Below the pieces are notes generated by a model. That model saw only the letters and a list, made by a program, of their open reading frames with translations, had not been told where the DNA came from and did no database searches. DNA of 64,000 bases from Rummeliibacillus suwonensis (GTDB lineage Bacteria; Bacillota; Bacilli; Bacillales_A; Planococcaceae). A program made the position numbers and the translations under genes. Location: assembly GCF_007896435.1 (NCBI RefSeq), contig NZ_VCBL01000001.1, positions 2,479,078-2,543,077 of the forward strand, written 5' to 3'. Numbering within the stretch: position 1 is the stretch's first letter; every line of letters begins with the position of its first letter. Shown here piece by piece: positions 27,088-37,624 of this stretch.

Positions 27088-27870
27088 TTATAAAGCAGGC
27101 GCAGAACCACCATCAATATTGATAGAAGTACCACTTACATAAGATGCTGCATCAGAAACCAAAAATGTGATTACATTTGCAGCTTCTTCTGTTTCTCCAA
27201 TGCGGCCAAGTGGAATAGATTTTCCTACTTTTCGAGAATACTCTTCCCAAGTCAATTCTGGAAACTTTGTTTGCCACATACGTTCAATTTGAGCACTACG
27301 GATAAACCCAATGCAAACAGTATTAACACGAATATTCATCGAACCAAGATCTTTGCTCATCGCATTTGTCAAAGCCATACCAGCAGCCCTACTTACGGTT
27401 GTCGGTAAAGAAGAAGCTGGCGGTGTTTTACCTAACACAGCTGTGACATTTACAATAGCCCCTCCTCCTGCTCTCTCCATGTGAGGGATTGCTGCTTTTG
27501 CCGTATAAATAGCGCCAAATAATTTTAAATCTAAATCGTTCTTCCAATAATCTGTGTCTACCTCTAAAAAAGAATGAGCCGCTGATGTGCCAGCATTATT
27601 GATGAGAATATGTAATTGTCCAAAGTGTTTAACTGTGGTGTCAATAACATGCTGGCAGTCCTCTTCTTTCGTAACATCTGCAACAATCGTTACGACTTCT
27701 TTACCTGTTTCGTTTAATATATCTTTTACAGCTTCTTCCAGAGCTGAAGCTGTTCTTGCACAAATAACAACCTCTGCTCCTTCTGTCGCTAATCGTTTGG
27801 CTGTTGCAAAACCAATTCCTTTGCTAGCTCCCGTGATGACTGCTACTTTCCCATTTAAGCCTAGCTCCAT
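27088..27870 (-). CDS. Short-chain dehydrogenase/reductase-like protein without catalytic residues
   Basis: Rossmann protein of 260 residues, the classical SDR size. Cofactor motifs are intact: TGASKGIG near residue 12, CAR after strand 2, and NNAG. The catalytic tetrad is not: by alignment to the usual pattern, Asn becomes Lys (DLKLFGAIY), Ser becomes Ala (VTAVLG), and Tyr-X3-Lys becomes Thr-X3-Arg (TTVSRAA). The C-terminal segment VSGTSINIDGG is normal. It may bind NAD(P)(H) without classical chemistry, or belong to a divergent subfamily. Start ATG 27870 has TTGGAGG upstream. Alone, with its own terminator. Confidence 0.85.
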   Translation of the reverse strand: MELGLNGKVAVITGASKGIGFATAKRLATEGAEVVICARTASALEEAVKDILNETGKEVVTIVADVTKEEDCQHVIDTTVKHFGQLHILINNAGTSAAHSFLEVDTDYWKNDLDLKLFGAIYTAKAAIPHMERAGGGAIVNVTAVLGKTPPASSLPTTVSRAAGMALTNAMSKDLGSMNIRVNTVCIGFIRSAQIERMWQTKFPELTWEEYSRKVGKSIPLGRIGETEEAANVITFLVSDAASYVSGTSINIDGGSAPAL

Positions 27871-27967
27871 TTTCAAACCTCCAATCATTTGTTATGTCCT
27901 TGTATCAGTCAATGTTTACCTTATTTTAAACATGCTTTGTGTAACTGATTGAAAAAACAACGACATC

Positions 27968-28123
27968 TAGTTGAAACTCAAGCTCATGGAAGGAAGTTTT
28001 CTTCCCCCTCCCATCAGATATTAACTGAGCGAATTAGACTTTTACAAGCATTTGTTCCTTTATCCCGCCTACTTTTACTAGAAGTCGATGTTGAGGACTT
28101 ACTGCCTGTTAAAACGGGTTAAA
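27968..28123 (+). repeat. Structured intergenic repeat, copy 4a (degenerate)
   Basis: First of a tandem pair. Opens TAGTTGAAACTC, hairpin 1 eroded (GGAAGGAAG / CTTCCCCCTCC), linker reduced to GCGAATTAGACTTTTAC, closes ACTGCCTGTTAAAACGGGTTAAA. Its final TTAAA is shared with the opening of copy 4b. Confidence 0.65.
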
Positions 28124-28276
28124 GAGAAACTTCACCCCATGGAAGTTTTTCTATTCTTCCATGGGGTGTTAGTTGAACCAATCGGACTTTTACAGGCAGT
28201 TTGTTCCCCTCTTTATCTCTCTAACTTTACTAGAGGCTTGATGCTGAGAGCTCATTGCCTGTTTTGTCAGAATAAA
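28119..28276 (+). repeat. Structured intergenic repeat, copy 4b (full, compensated)
   Basis: Hairpin 1 is CACCCCATGGAAG / CTTCCATGGGGTG, sharing almost no arm sequence with copies 1 and 5 but still a perfect 13-bp stem. Linker GAACCAATCGGACTTTTA is conserved. Hairpin 2: CAGGCAGT/ATTGCCTG outside, CCTCT/AGAGG inside. Lies directly after the terminator of pdhD on the opposite strand. Confidence 0.85.
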
Positions 28277-28320
28277 AAAACCTCTTAGTCCACATTGATA
28301 GCAGTATCCTAAGAGGTTTA
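28273..28320 (-). terminator. Terminator of the pdh operon
   Basis: Minus-strand stem AAACCTCTTAG / CTAAGAGGTTT followed by TTTTTT, 13 bases after the pdhD stop. Confidence 0.9.
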
Positions 28321-28332
28321 TAAATGTATAAA

Positions 28333-29748
28333 TTATTTTTTAGCAATGATGTGAATTGGATTACCTAATGCAACTTCAGCAGTTTCCATTGTAATTTCAC
28401 CTAAAGTTGGGTGAGCATGGATTGTCATTGCTATGTCTTCAAGTGTGACACCAGATTCGATGGCTAAACCTAATTCAGCAATCATATCTGATGCACCAGT
28501 ACCTACGATTTGAGCGCCTAATAATAAACCATCTTCTTTACGCGCAACAAGTTTGACAAAGCCTTCTGTTTGGTTCAATGCAAGTGCACGACCATTTGCT
28601 GCAAATGGGAATTTCCCTGTAGTAACTTCATAACCTTCCCCTTTTGCTTGATCTTCTGATAGACCTACAGTAGCCATTTCAGGATCTGTGAAGCATACAG
28701 CTGGAATTGCTAAATAATCAACAACTGATTTTTGTCCAGCAATTGCTTCGGCAGCAATTTTCCCTTCGTAAGATGCTTTATGGGCAAGTTGTGGACCAGG
28801 AACAATATCACCAATTGCATAAATATTTGGTACACTTGTGCGACCTTGTTTATCCACTTTTAACAGTCCACGTTCGCCAAATTCAATGCCAATTTGTTCT
28901 AAGCCTAGTTCATCTGTATTTGGTCGGCGACCTACAGTCACTAATACGTAATCTGCCGCAATTTCTTTTGCTTCGCCTTTTACTTCATATTTTACTGTAA
29001 CACCTGATTCAGTTTCTTCAACACCTTGTGCTAAAGCTTCTGTTTCAATTGTCACACCTTTTTTCTTAAGGCCCTTTTTAACAATTGTTGTCATTTGTTT
29101 TTCAAAGCCAGCTAAGATATCTTTGCCACCTTCAAGAATGGTTACTTGAGAACCTAAGTTAGCATAGGCAGAACCAAGTTCAGTACCAATGTAACCTCCA
29201 CCAATGACAACAAGTTTTTCAGGTACTTCTTGCAATGAAAGTGCACCTGTTGAATTTAACACACGGTTTGAGAATTTAAATGTTGGAATTTCAACTGGGC
29301 GAGAACCTGTTGCTATAATAGCGTTTTTAAATGTGTAAGTTTGAGCTGAATCTTCAGTGATTACTCGTAATGAGTTGGCATCATGGAAATAAGCTTCACC
29401 TTTTACCACTTCAATATTGTTTCCTTTAAGTAAACCAGAAACACCGCCAGTTAATTTTTTTACAACAGAATCTTTGAATGCTTGAGCTTTTTTGAAGTCT
29501 AATTTAACTTCTGGAGCAATAATTCCCATATCATCTGATTCTTTTGCTTGTACATATCGATGACCCACAGAAATTAACGCTTTAGATGGGATACAGCCTA
29601 CGTTTAAACATACGCCGCCTACAAATTCACGTTCTATTACTGTTACTTTTTGACCTGTTTGTGCTGCACGGATTGCTGCTACATACCCACCAGGGCCAGC
29701 ACCGATGACAATTGTATCTCTTTCGATTGGAAAATCTCCTACTACCAT
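28333..29748 (-). CDS. pdhD: Dihydrolipoyl dehydrogenase (E3)
   Basis: FAD flavoprotein of 471 residues that reoxidises the lipoyl groups of the pyruvate dehydrogenase complex and passes electrons to NAD. FAD motif [11 protein letters not shown] near residue 16, redox cysteines Cys47 and Cys52 ([13 protein letters not shown]), NAD motif [10 protein letters not shown], second FAD motif AIGDIVPG, and the C-terminal His-Glu pair [17 protein letters not shown] precedes ATG 29748, four bases after the pdhC stop. Last gene of pdhABCD. Confidence 0.98.
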   Translation of the reverse strand: MVVGDFPIERDTIVIGAGPGGYVAAIRAAQTGQKVTVIEREFVGGVCLNVGCIPSKALISVGHRYVQAKESDDMGIIAPEVKLDFKKAQAFKDSVVKKLTGGVSGLLKGNNIEVVKGEAYFHDANSLRVITEDSAQTYTFKNAIIATGSRPVEIPTFKFSNRVLNSTGALSLQEVPEKLVVIGGGYIGTELGSAYANLGSQVTILEGGKDILAGFEKQMTTIVKKGLKKKGVTIETEALAQGVEETESGVTVKYEVKGEAKEIAADYVLVTVGRRPNTDELGLEQIGIEFGERGLLKVDKQGRTSVPNIYAIGDIVPGPQLAHKASYEGKIAAEAIAGQKSVVDYLAIPAVCFTDPEMATVGLSEDQAKGEGYEVTTGKFPFAANGRALALNQTEGFVKLVARKEDGLLLGAQIVGTGASDMIAELGLAIESGVTLEDIAMTIHAHPTLGEITMETAEVALGNPIHIIAKK

Positions 29749-29752
29749 TTTA

Positions 29753-31081
29753 TTACGCCTCCATTAATAATAGTTCGGGCTCACTTAACAAGCGTTTTAT
29801 ATTGTTCAACGCATGCTGAGCAGTAGCGCCGTCGATCATTCGATGATCAAAGCTCAATGATAATGCTAACACAGGTGCCGCTACAATTTCACCATTTTTT
29901 ATCACAGGTTTTTCAGAAATCCTACCTATTCCCAAAATTGCTACTTCAGGATGGTTAATTACTGGAGTAAACCATTGACCACCTGCTGAACCAATATTTG
30001 TGATGGAACAAGATGCTCCTTTCATTTCGTTAGGAGCTAATTTTCCTTCACGAGCTTTTGTTGCCAATTGGCTGATTTCATCAGAAAGTGCAAAAACAGA
30101 TTTACGATCTGCATGTTTGATAACGGGAACAAGTAAACCTTTTTCTGTGTCAGCTGCAATACCTATGTTGTAATAATGTTTTTGGATAATCTCTTGAGTG
30201 GCATCATCCAATGAACGGTTAAATTCTGGAAACTCGCGTAAAGTACTGACCAATGCTTTGACTACATAGGGAAGATAAGTTAGCTTAATACCTTTTTCAG
30301 CAGCAATAGCTTTGAACTTTTTACGGTGAGCAACTAATTCAGTTACATCTACTTCATCCATTAACGTTACGTGCGGAGCTGTTTGTTTAGAGTGAACCAT
30401 TGCCTTAGCGATTGCACGACGAATACCTGACATTTTTTCACGTGTTTCTGGGAATTCACCTTCAAATTCAATTGGAGTTGTTTTTGCAACTTCTTGAGCT
30501 GATGTTTCTTCAACTGCAATTGTTTTTTCTGAAGTATCTTGTTTTGCTCCGCCATTTTTAAACGCTTCAATATCTTCTTTTAAAACTCGCCCATTTTTAC
30601 CGGTGCCAACAACTTCTTGAATATTGACCCCGTTTTCACGAGCAAATTTGCGTACAGACGGCATAGCAATTACACGCTTCTTTGAACGGTCTTGTTCTTC
30701 TGCGCTTCCAGTAGTTCCTTGTTCATTAGAAACTACTTTCTCTACTTCTTTCCCATCTTCTGCTGTTGCTTGTACCTGTGCTTCTGTTTTAGCTTTCTCT
30801 TCTTCATCGTCTATATGACCATGAAGCTCGAGTTCTTCGTATCCTGGTGCATCAATTTCTAAAAGAACGGTGCCAACAGTTGTTACAGCTCCCTCTTCCA
30901 CAAGTACTTTTTCAATAGTTCCTTCAACTGGGGATGGAATTTCAACAACTGCTTTGTCGTTTTGAACTTCTGCTAATACCGTATCTTCTTCAATTTTATC
31001 ACCTGGTTTAACAAACCACTTGACGATTTCTCCCTCATGGATACCTTCACCAATATCAGGTAAACGGAATTTATAAGCCAT
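29753..31081 (-). CDS. pdhC: Dihydrolipoamide acetyltransferase (E2)
   Basis: E2 core of pyruvate dehydrogenase, 442 residues from ATG 31081. One lipoyl domain (about 1-80, lysine in NDKAVVEI), an acidic linker, the peripheral subunit-binding domain ([12 protein letters not shown] ... [13 protein letters not shown]), a second linker, and the catalytic domain with HRMIDG at the active site. AAAGGG lies upstream of ATG 31081; a GTG three codons earlier overlaps it. Third gene of the operon. Confidence 0.97.
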   Translation of the reverse strand: MAYKFRLPDIGEGIHEGEIVKWFVKPGDKIEEDTVLAEVQNDKAVVEIPSPVEGTIEKVLVEEGAVTTVGTVLLEIDAPGYEELELHGHIDDEEEKAKTEAQVQATAEDGKEVEKVVSNEQGTTGSAEEQDRSKKRVIAMPSVRKFARENGVNIQEVVGTGKNGRVLKEDIEAFKNGGAKQDTSEKTIAVEETSAQEVAKTTPIEFEGEFPETREKMSGIRRAIAKAMVHSKQTAPHVTLMDEVDVTELVAHRKKFKAIAAEKGIKLTYLPYVVKALVSTLREFPEFNRSLDDATQEIIQKHYYNIGIAADTEKGLLVPVIKHADRKSVFALSDEISQLATKAREGKLAPNEMKGASCSITNIGSAGGQWFTPVINHPEVAILGIGRISEKPVIKNGEIVAAPVLALSLSFDHRMIDGATAQHALNNIKRLLSEPELLLMEA

Positions 31082-31114
31082 ATAATTCACCCTTTCCTTA
31101 TATTACATAATAAA

Positions 31115-32092
31115 TTAGAATTCTAAAACTTTTTTAGCCGTTGCAATAATATCTTTTGAATTTGGTAGCCATACTGCCTCTGCTTGTGGGAATGGATAAA
31201 CAGTATCTGGTGCTGTTACACGAAGAACGGGTGCTTCAAGACTCAAAATAGCTCGTTCTGTTATTTCACTTACGACATTTGCTGCAATACCTGCTTGTTT
31301 TTGGGCTTCTTGAACAACGATTGCACGACCTGTTTTTTCAACAGAAGCAATAATTGTTTCGATGTCTAATGGTTGAATTGTCCGTAAGTCAACAACTTCA
31401 ACTGAATAATTTTCTTTTTCCAATGCTTCTGCAGCTTTTAATGACTCATGAACCATCGCGCCATAAGCGAAAATGGAAATATCTTTACCTTCACGTTTAA
31501 CATCTGCTTTGCCAAGCGGAATCGTGTAGGATTCTTCTGGTACTTCTTCACGGAATGAGCGATAAAGTTTTAAGTGTTCTAAAAATACAACCGGATCATT
31601 ATCACGAATAGATGAAATCAAAAGTCCTTTCGCATCGTAAGGAGTTGATGGAACAACTACTTTAAGACCGGGTTGAGATGCCACTAAACCTTCTAAACTA
31701 TCTGAGTGCATTTCAGGTGTATGCACACCACCGCCAAATGGGGAGCGAATCGTAACAGGTGCTCCTAGACTGCCACCTGAACGATATCTCATACGAGCTA
31801 ATTGTCCACAAATCGAGTCCATGACTTCGTAAACAAAGCCGAAGAATTGAATTTCTGGTACTGGGCGGAATCCTTGAAGTGCAAGACCGATGGCAAGACC
31901 ACCGATTCCAGATTCAGCAAGAGGTGTATCGAATACACGATCCTTACCAAACTCTTTTTGAAGACCTTCGGTAGCACGGAAAACCCCTCCGTTCACACCA
32001 ACGTCTTCACCGAATACCAACACATTTTCGTCATCTTTTAACTCACAGTGAAGTGCATCTGTAATTGCTTGAATCATTGTCATTTGTGCCAT
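31115..32092 (-). CDS. pdhB: Pyruvate dehydrogenase E1 beta subunit
   Basis: Beta subunit of the thiamine diphosphate-dependent E1, 325 residues, the usual length. Typical stretches: [41 protein letters not shown] and HLKLYR. Start ATG 32092 is three bases after the pdhA stop. Confidence 0.97.
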   Translation of the reverse strand: MAQMTMIQAITDALHCELKDDENVLVFGEDVGVNGGVFRATEGLQKEFGKDRVFDTPLAESGIGGLAIGLALQGFRPVPEIQFFGFVYEVMDSICGQLARMRYRSGGSLGAPVTIRSPFGGGVHTPEMHSDSLEGLVASQPGLKVVVPSTPYDAKGLLISSIRDNDPVVFLEHLKLYRSFREEVPEESYTIPLGKADVKREGKDISIFAYGAMVHESLKAAEALEKENYSVEVVDLRTIQPLDIETIIASVEKTGRAIVVQEAQKQAGIAANVVSEITERAILSLEAPVLRVTAPDTVYPFPQAEAVWLPNSKDIIATAKKVLEF

Positions 32093-32095
32093 CGG

Positions 32096-33226
<1,131 letters not shown>

Positions 33227-33498
33227 TTATTTCTGTATTATATCATTATAAAAATTTTAATAATACAGCAACCTTTTATAATAGTATATCGAATAGTAAT
33301 TCAGCGGTCAATCATAGTTATCTACTATCTTTATTTTTAATTTTCATCCTTCACCAATACTGTATTACCAACGGATTTATTCTGTTATATATAACAGTGC
33401 TATTTTTAGATTCTTTACTAACACAGTTTTTAACATTTCAGTTATTGCCTTTTCTTTCGTAACTAAAACAAACTTTTATAAACCGAAGTTTCTTTTCG

Positions 33499-33526
33499 TT
33501 GAATGCAATGGTTTGTACGTTATAAT
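33499..33526 (+). promoter_or_regulatory. Sigma-A promoter of def, abutting a structured repeat
   Basis: TTGAAT (33499-33504), 16-base spacer, TATAAT (33521-33526). The expected start lies in AAAGTGAAACT, the first bases of repeat copy 5, so the def leader RNA would open with the repeat. Confidence 0.7.
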
Positions 33527-33681
33527 AAAGTGAAACTCCATCAGTGGGGGTTTTCTTCATCCCCCACTGATGGTTAGTTGAACCAATCGGACTTTTACGG
33601 GCAGTTGTTCCCCCATCTCTCTTTCTCGTTTCTCTCTATATCTTGAGATAGGAGTCTTACTGCCCGTTAAAGCGGGATAAA
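33525..33681 (+). repeat. Structured intergenic repeat, copy 5 (full, in the def leader)
   Basis: Cleanest full copy, 157 bp: ATAAAGTGAAACT; hairpin 1 CCATCAGTGGGGG/CCCCCACTGATGG; linker TTAGTTGAACCAATCGG; hairpin 2 CGGGCAGT/ACTGCCCG with CCCCCATCT/AGATAGGAG inside; end GCGGGATAAA. It ends 30 bases before the def start codon and leaves the def ribosome site free. Confidence 0.9.
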
Positions 33682-33711
33682 TTAGGAACTATTTTCGAAG
33701 GGGAGAACGCA

Positions 33712-34266
33712 ATGATTTTAATGCACGACATTATCCGAGAAGGTCATCCAACTTTACGAGAAGTTGCAAAAGAAATGACCTTTCCTCTAACAGCAGAAGA
33801 AAAAAAACTTGGCGAAGATTTACTCCAATTTTTGATTAACAGTCAAGATCCTGAAATAGCCAATAAACACGGCTTACGTTCTGGGATTGGAATCGCAGCG
33901 CCTCAAGTAAACGTTTCAAAAAGAATGTTTGCACTATATTTGCCCGATAGTAAAGGAAATCAAATTAGTTTGGTTGTCATCAATCCTAAAATTGTCAGCC
34001 ATTCTGTAGAAGGTAGTTATGTAGCGACTGGTGAGGGCTGTCTTTCAGTCGATCGTGATGTGCCAGGCTATGTTCCCCGTCATGCACGTATTACAGTGAA
34101 ATTCTTCACTCCTAATGGAGAAGAAAAGAAAATGCGTCTAAAGGGTTTACCTGCTATTGCATTTCAACATGAATTGGATCATTTAAATGGCATTATGTTT
34201 TACGATCATATCAATAAGGATAATCCTTTCGCTGAAATACCAAATGCTAGTCCATTAGAAGAATAA
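33712..34266 (+). CDS. def: Peptide deformylase
   Basis: Metalloenzyme of 184 residues that removes the formyl group from nascent proteins. All three motifs are present: GIGIAAPQ (58-65), EGCLSVD with metal ligand Cys110, and HELDH with His153, Glu154 and His157. Length and residues 40-60 insertion fit the type 2 enzymes of Gram-positives (B. subtilis DefB/YkrB). ATG 33712 follows AAGGGGAGA. The leader consists almost entirely of repeat copy 5, and copy 6 follows the stop codon. Confidence 0.97.
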   Translation: MILMHDIIREGHPTLREVAKEMTFPLTAEEKKLGEDLLQFLINSQDPEIANKHGLRSGIGIAAPQVNVSKRMFALYLPDSKGNQISLVVINPKIVSHSVEGSYVATGEGCLSVDRDVPGYVPRHARITVKFFTPNGEEKKMRLKGLPAIAFQHELDHLNGIMFYDHINKDNPFAEIPNASPLEE

Positions 34267-34404
34267 GATTCAACTAACAACTAGTGTTCTACTGGCTGTT
34301 AGTTGAACCAATCGGGCTTATATAGGCAGTTTGTTCCTCATCCAGCCTTACGCTTATACCGGAAGCTTGCTGCTAAGGATTTACTATCTATTAAAACGGG
34401 TAAA
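34263..34404 (+). repeat. Structured intergenic repeat, copy 6 (diverged)
   Basis: Begins on the def stop codon (AATAAG). Hairpin 1 has been rebuilt as CAACTAACA / TGTTAGTTG, pairing with the linker start; linker GAACCAATCGGGCTT is conserved; hairpin 2 is weak (ATAGGCAGT/ACTATCTAT); end AAAACGGGTAAAA. It lies between the def stop and the def terminator. Confidence 0.75.
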
Positions 34405-34417
34405 ATACAAAATGCTG

Positions 34418-34474
34418 CTAAAAAACAAAAAATACAATTCAACATCCGTTTGAATTGTATTTTTTGTTTTTTAA
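34418..34474. terminator. Bidirectional terminator def/ykrA
   Basis: Long stem AAAAAACAAAAAATACAATT / AATTGTATTTTTTGTTTTTT (23 pairs with the flanking CAA/TTG) and a 6-base loop, between the convergent def and ykrA genes. Confidence 0.9.
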
Positions 34475-34505
34475 TATTAAATTTTCTTACTAGGCAGATA
34501 TTTTT

Positions 34506-35279
34506 CTAGCATAAGCCTAGTTTTTTCATAGCTTTCGATAATCCATCACGATCTACATGATCCGTTACAAAAGTTGCTGCTTCTTTTGCCTTTTTATGCC
34601 CGTTGCCCATTGCCACACTAGTTCCTACAGTTTGCAGCATTTCGACATCATTCAGTCCATCTCCAAATGCAATAGCATCTTCAAAATCAAAATCTGTTTG
34701 TTCTAAAAATTGCCGAATCCCATAAGCCTTGGAAACATCGTGATTGATAACATCAACAGAAAATTCATGCCATCTGATAAATTTCAATTCTGGATAAAGT
34801 GATGCATATCTTTTTTCTTCTTTTTCATCAACATACAATAAAATTTGATACGTATTTGAATACTTATAATATTCTCCATCCACTTCTGGCATTGGATAAA
34901 ATAAAGAATCCATACTTATTTGTACCTTTTGATCGTCTTTTATGGCCGAAGTCATTTTAATATTGTCTAAATATACTATTGGATTATTTTCGATTGCTGC
35001 TTGAGTCACTAATCTTTCAATCGTATTCATTGGAATAGGACGTTTGGATATTACATTGCCTTTGTGTACAACATATTGTCCATTAAAGCTAACATAGGAA
35101 TTCAAGCCAAGCTCATCTAAGACCGGCTTCAAAAAGAAAGGAGATCGACCAGTTGCAATCGCTACTTCATGTCCATTTTCTTTAGCTTTCTGAATAGCAT
35201 CATAGGTTGCTTTTGGCAACCTTTTTTCTGAATTATATAGCGTTCCATCAATATCAAAAAATAAAATTTTATTTTTCAT
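34506..35279 (-). CDS. ykrA: HAD family phosphatase (Cof-type, YkrA-like)
   Basis: Cytoplasmic haloacid dehalogenase-like hydrolase of 257 residues from ATG 35279. Motif I is FFDIDGTLYNSE, motif II ATGRSPF, and the C-terminal GDGLNDVEML supplies the metal-binding aspartates, with the Cof-type cap domain between. Substrates of this family are small phosphosugars or flavin phosphates; none can be named here. Position next to def fits ykrA of B. subtilis. Weak ribosome site (GAAGGTCG). Confidence 0.9.
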   Translation of the reverse strand: MKNKILFFDIDGTLYNSEKRLPKATYDAIQKAKENGHEVAIATGRSPFFLKPVLDELGLNSYVSFNGQYVVHKGNVISKRPIPMNTIERLVTQAAIENNPIVYLDNIKMTSAIKDDQKVQISMDSLFYPMPEVDGEYYKYSNTYQILLYVDEKEEKRYASLYPELKFIRWHEFSVDVINHDVSKAYGIRQFLEQTDFDFEDAIAFGDGLNDVEMLQTVGTSVAMGNGHKKAKEAATFVTDHVDRDGLSKAMKKLGLC

Positions 35280-35328
35280 ATAATCACAACGACCTTCTTT
35301 CAATATTTTAACTGTTAAGTAAAACATC

Positions 35329-35357
35329 TTTACATTTATTACCTAACCTGATACAAT
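35329..35357 (+). promoter_or_regulatory. Sigma-A promoter of the 23-residue peptide gene
   Basis: TTTACA (35329-35334), 17-base spacer, TACAAT (35352-35357): nearly ideal. Transcription should start around 35364, leaving a leader of about 15 bases that is mostly the ribosome site AAGGAG. Confidence 0.8.
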
Positions 35358-35378
35358 AGATGTAAGGAGTGATATGCC

Positions 35379-35450
35379 ATGCTTAAACGTCTAAAAAAAC
35401 GACTGTTAAAAAGGCTTCGTGGCTTACTCGGAAAAAAAACAATCGCTTAA
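35379..35450 (+). CDS. 23-residue cationic amphipathic peptide
   Basis: Short frame encoding MLKRLKKRLL-KRLRGLLGKKTIA (hyphen added), TAA stop at 35448. It has about eleven Lys/Arg, no acidic residue, and leucines at 2, 5, 9, 10, 13, 16 and 17, the spacing of an amphipathic helix. A promoter (35329-35357), AAGGAG nine to ten bases before the ATG, and a terminator immediately after make a compact monocistronic unit, which is why I call it a gene. I do not recognise the family. Membrane-active peptide, type I toxin, nucleic-acid-binding peptide or leader peptide are all possible. Confidence 0.7.
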   Translation: MLKRLKKRLLKRLRGLLGKKTIA

Positions 35451-35458
35451 TGTTACTT

Positions 35459-35490
35459 TGCCCTTCAAATTATGAAGGGCTTTTCTTTAT
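35459..35490 (+). terminator. Terminator of the 23-residue peptide gene
   Basis: Eight-pair stem GCCCTTCA/TGAAGGGC with a 5-base loop and TTTTCTTT, nine bases after the stop codon. Confidence 0.85.
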
Positions 35491-35558
35491 TTTAATTTAC
35501 CTACATGATAATATAAAGGAAATGCAATTATTTTGAACGTGTTAAAGGAGAGCAAAAA

Positions 35559-35768
35559 ATGATTTACAAAGTTTATTACCAAGAAAATGTGCTTGAAGTA
35601 CCAGTTCGCGAAAATACTAAAAGCTTATACCTTGAAGCAGAGGACGTACGTGATGCCCGTGAAAAGCTTCAAAACTCTGGCCACAATATTGAGTATATTC
35701 AGTTGCTTGAAGGAAATTACTTAGAATACGAACAAGCAAGTGAACATTACAAATTGGAGAATCTCTAA
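35559..35768 (+). CDS. rpoY: RNA polymerase epsilon subunit
   Basis: Small accessory subunit of Firmicute RNA polymerase, 69 residues. The sequence opens MIYKVYYQE and has the ENTKSLYLEA and DVRDAREKL stretches typical of RpoY (YkzG). RBS AAAGGAG lies before the ATG. It is three bases upstream of rnjA and cotranscribed with it, as in Bacillus. Confidence 0.96.
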   Translation: MIYKVYYQENVLEVPVRENTKSLYLEAEDVRDAREKLQNSGHNIEYIQLLEGNYLEYEQASEHYKLENL

Positions 35769-35771
35769 TTA

Positions 35772-37439
35772 ATGAAATTTGTCAAAAATGACCAAACTGC
35801 AATTTTCGCACTCGGCGGACTGGGCGAAATCGGTAAAAATACGTATGCAGTTCAATTCCAAGATGAAATCATCTTAATAGATGCGGGTATTAAGTTTCCT
35901 GAAGATGATCTTCTTGGTATCGATTATGTAATCCCTGATTACACTTATCTTGTAAGAAATGTAGACAAGATCAAAGGGCTTTTTGTAACGCATGGTCACG
36001 AAGACCATATTGGCGGTATACCATATTTACTTCGTCAAATTAACATTCCTGTTTATGGCGGTAAATTAGCTCTCGGTTTGTTGCGTAACAAATTAGATGA
36101 GCATGGTTTGCTTCGTCAAACAAAACTGATTGAGATTAAAGAAGACGATATTATTAAATTCCGTAAAACATCGGTAAGTTTCTTTAGAACCACACACAGT
36201 ATTCCAGATGCATACGGCATTGTTGTCAAAACACCACCTGGAAACATCGTGCATACAGGTGATTTCAAATTTGACTTTACTCCTGTTGGAGAGCCAGCAA
36301 ATATAACGAAGATGGCTGAAATCGGGAAAGATGGAGTACTTTGCTTACTATCTGACAGTACAAATGCTGAACGTCCAGAATTTACAATGTCAGAACGTAA
36401 AGTCGGCGAAAGTATCGATGAAATTTTACGTAATGTAGAATCTCGCATTATTTTCGCAACATTTGCGTCCAATATTCACAGATTAAAACAGGTCACTGAT
36501 GCCGCAGCTAAACACGGTCGTAAAGTTGCTGTCTTTGGTAGAAGTATGGATAATGCGATTACGCTTGGACGAGAATTAGGGTATATTACAGCACCGAAAG
36601 AAACATTTGTCGACGCGCAAGCATTAAATCGACTGCCAGCGAACGAAGTGATGATCCTTTGTACCGGTAGTCAAGGTGAACCGATGGCAGCATTATCCCG
36701 TATTGCAAACGGTACACACCGACAAATTCAAATTCAACCAGGTGATACAGTCGTATTCTCATCTTCACCAATTCCTGGTAACACAATTAGTGTAAATAAG
36801 ACGATCAATTTATTGTACCGTGCTGGAGCTGAAGTAATTCATGGCTCATTCAATAATATTCATACTTCTGGTCACGGTTCTCAACAAGAACAAAAGTTAA
36901 TGTTACGTCTGATTAAACCAAAATTCTTCATGCCTATTCATGGAGAATATCGTATGCTGCGTATGCATGCAAGCTTGGCAGAAGATTGTGATGTTGATCC
37001 TAACAATATTTTCATCATGGAAAATGGTGAGGTTCTTGCTTTAAGTTCTGATGAAGCACATGTCGCTGGTCGCATCCCTTCCGGTTCTGTCTATATTGAT
37101 GGTAACGGTATAGGTGATATCGGTAACATTGTGTTGAGAGACCGACGAATCCTTTCAGAGGAAGGTCTTGTTATTGTTGTCGTAAGTGTGGACATGGAAC
37201 AACAAAAAATGGTTGCTGGTCCAGATATCATCTCACGTGGATTCGTTTATATGAGAGAATCAGGCATGATGATCAACGAAGCACAACAAATCCTAAATAA
37301 ACATCTGCAACAAACATTGCAAGAAAAATCACCTCAGTGGTCTGAGTTGAAAAATGAAATTACAGATGTATTAGGACCTTACTTATTTGAAAAAACCAAA
37401 CGTCGTCCAATGATTTTACCAATCATCATGGAAGTCTAA
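35772..37439 (+). CDS. rnjA: Ribonuclease J1
   Basis: Metallo-beta-lactamase/beta-CASP nuclease of 555 residues with 5'-3' exo- and endonuclease activity, central to mRNA decay in Firmicutes. The zinc-binding [10 protein letters not shown] motif has His74, His76, Asp78 and His79; HTGDFKFD and the beta-CASP motif HTSGHGSQ follow; a C-terminal domain ends the protein. The start overlaps the region just after the rpoY stop. Repeat copy 7 begins on its stop codon and a terminator follows. Confidence 0.97.
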   Translation: MKFVKNDQTAIFALGGLGEIGKNTYAVQFQDEIILIDAGIKFPEDDLLGIDYVIPDYTYLVRNVDKIKGLFVTHGHEDHIGGIPYLLRQINIPVYGGKLALGLLRNKLDEHGLLRQTKLIEIKEDDIIKFRKTSVSFFRTTHSIPDAYGIVVKTPPGNIVHTGDFKFDFTPVGEPANITKMAEIGKDGVLCLLSDSTNAERPEFTMSERKVGESIDEILRNVESRIIFATFASNIHRLKQVTDAAAKHGRKVAVFGRSMDNAITLGRELGYITAPKETFVDAQALNRLPANEVMILCTGSQGEPMAALSRIANGTHRQIQIQPGDTVVFSSSPIPGNTISVNKTINLLYRAGAEVIHGSFNNIHTSGHGSQQEQKLMLRLIKPKFFMPIHGEYRMLRMHASLAEDCDVDPNNIFIMENGEVLALSSDEAHVAGRIPSGSVYIDGNGIGDIGNIVLRDRRILSEEGLVIVVVSVDMEQQKMVAGPDIISRGFVYMRESGMMINEAQQILNKHLQQTLQEKSPQWSELKNEITDVLGPYLFEKTKRRPMILPIIMEV

Positions 37440-37478
37440 TAAAGTTAAACTTCATAGTGGGTGTTTACCCATTCATGC
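37439..37478 (+). repeat. Structured intergenic repeat, copy 7 (5' stub)
   Basis: Only the opening survives: ATAAAGTTAAACTTCAT and a short hairpin GTGGGTG/TACCCATTC, starting on the rnjA stop codon and running up to the rnjA terminator. Confidence 0.55.
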
Positions 37479-37484
37479 AAGATA

Positions 37485-37534
37485 AAAACAGAGCACAGAA
37501 TGCTGTTATACTAGCATCTATGCTCTGTTTTTTT
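37485..37534 (+). terminator. Terminator of rpoY-rnjA
   Basis: Stem AAACAGAGCA/TGCTCTGTTT with an inner AGAATGCT/AGCATCT stem, then TTTTTT. Confidence 0.9.
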
Positions 37535-37624
37535 AGTATGTTTTTGAGTGAAAAAGTTGATTGAATGCAATGCTTGTCTTTGTCTACGCTCTTCAAGCCT
37601 TATCAAACATTATTCTGTTCAGTA

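Noticed and set aside
33525-33711. T-box or known riboswitch upstream of def
   Set aside because: No T-box AGGGTGGNACCGCG motif and no known riboswitch core; the same element occurs beside unrelated genes and on either side of them.
34303-34509. Open frame of 68 codons after def
   Set aside because: It lies entirely within repeat copy 6 and the def terminator, lacks a ribosome site, and similar short frames arise from other repeat copies (for example near 28088 and 43472).
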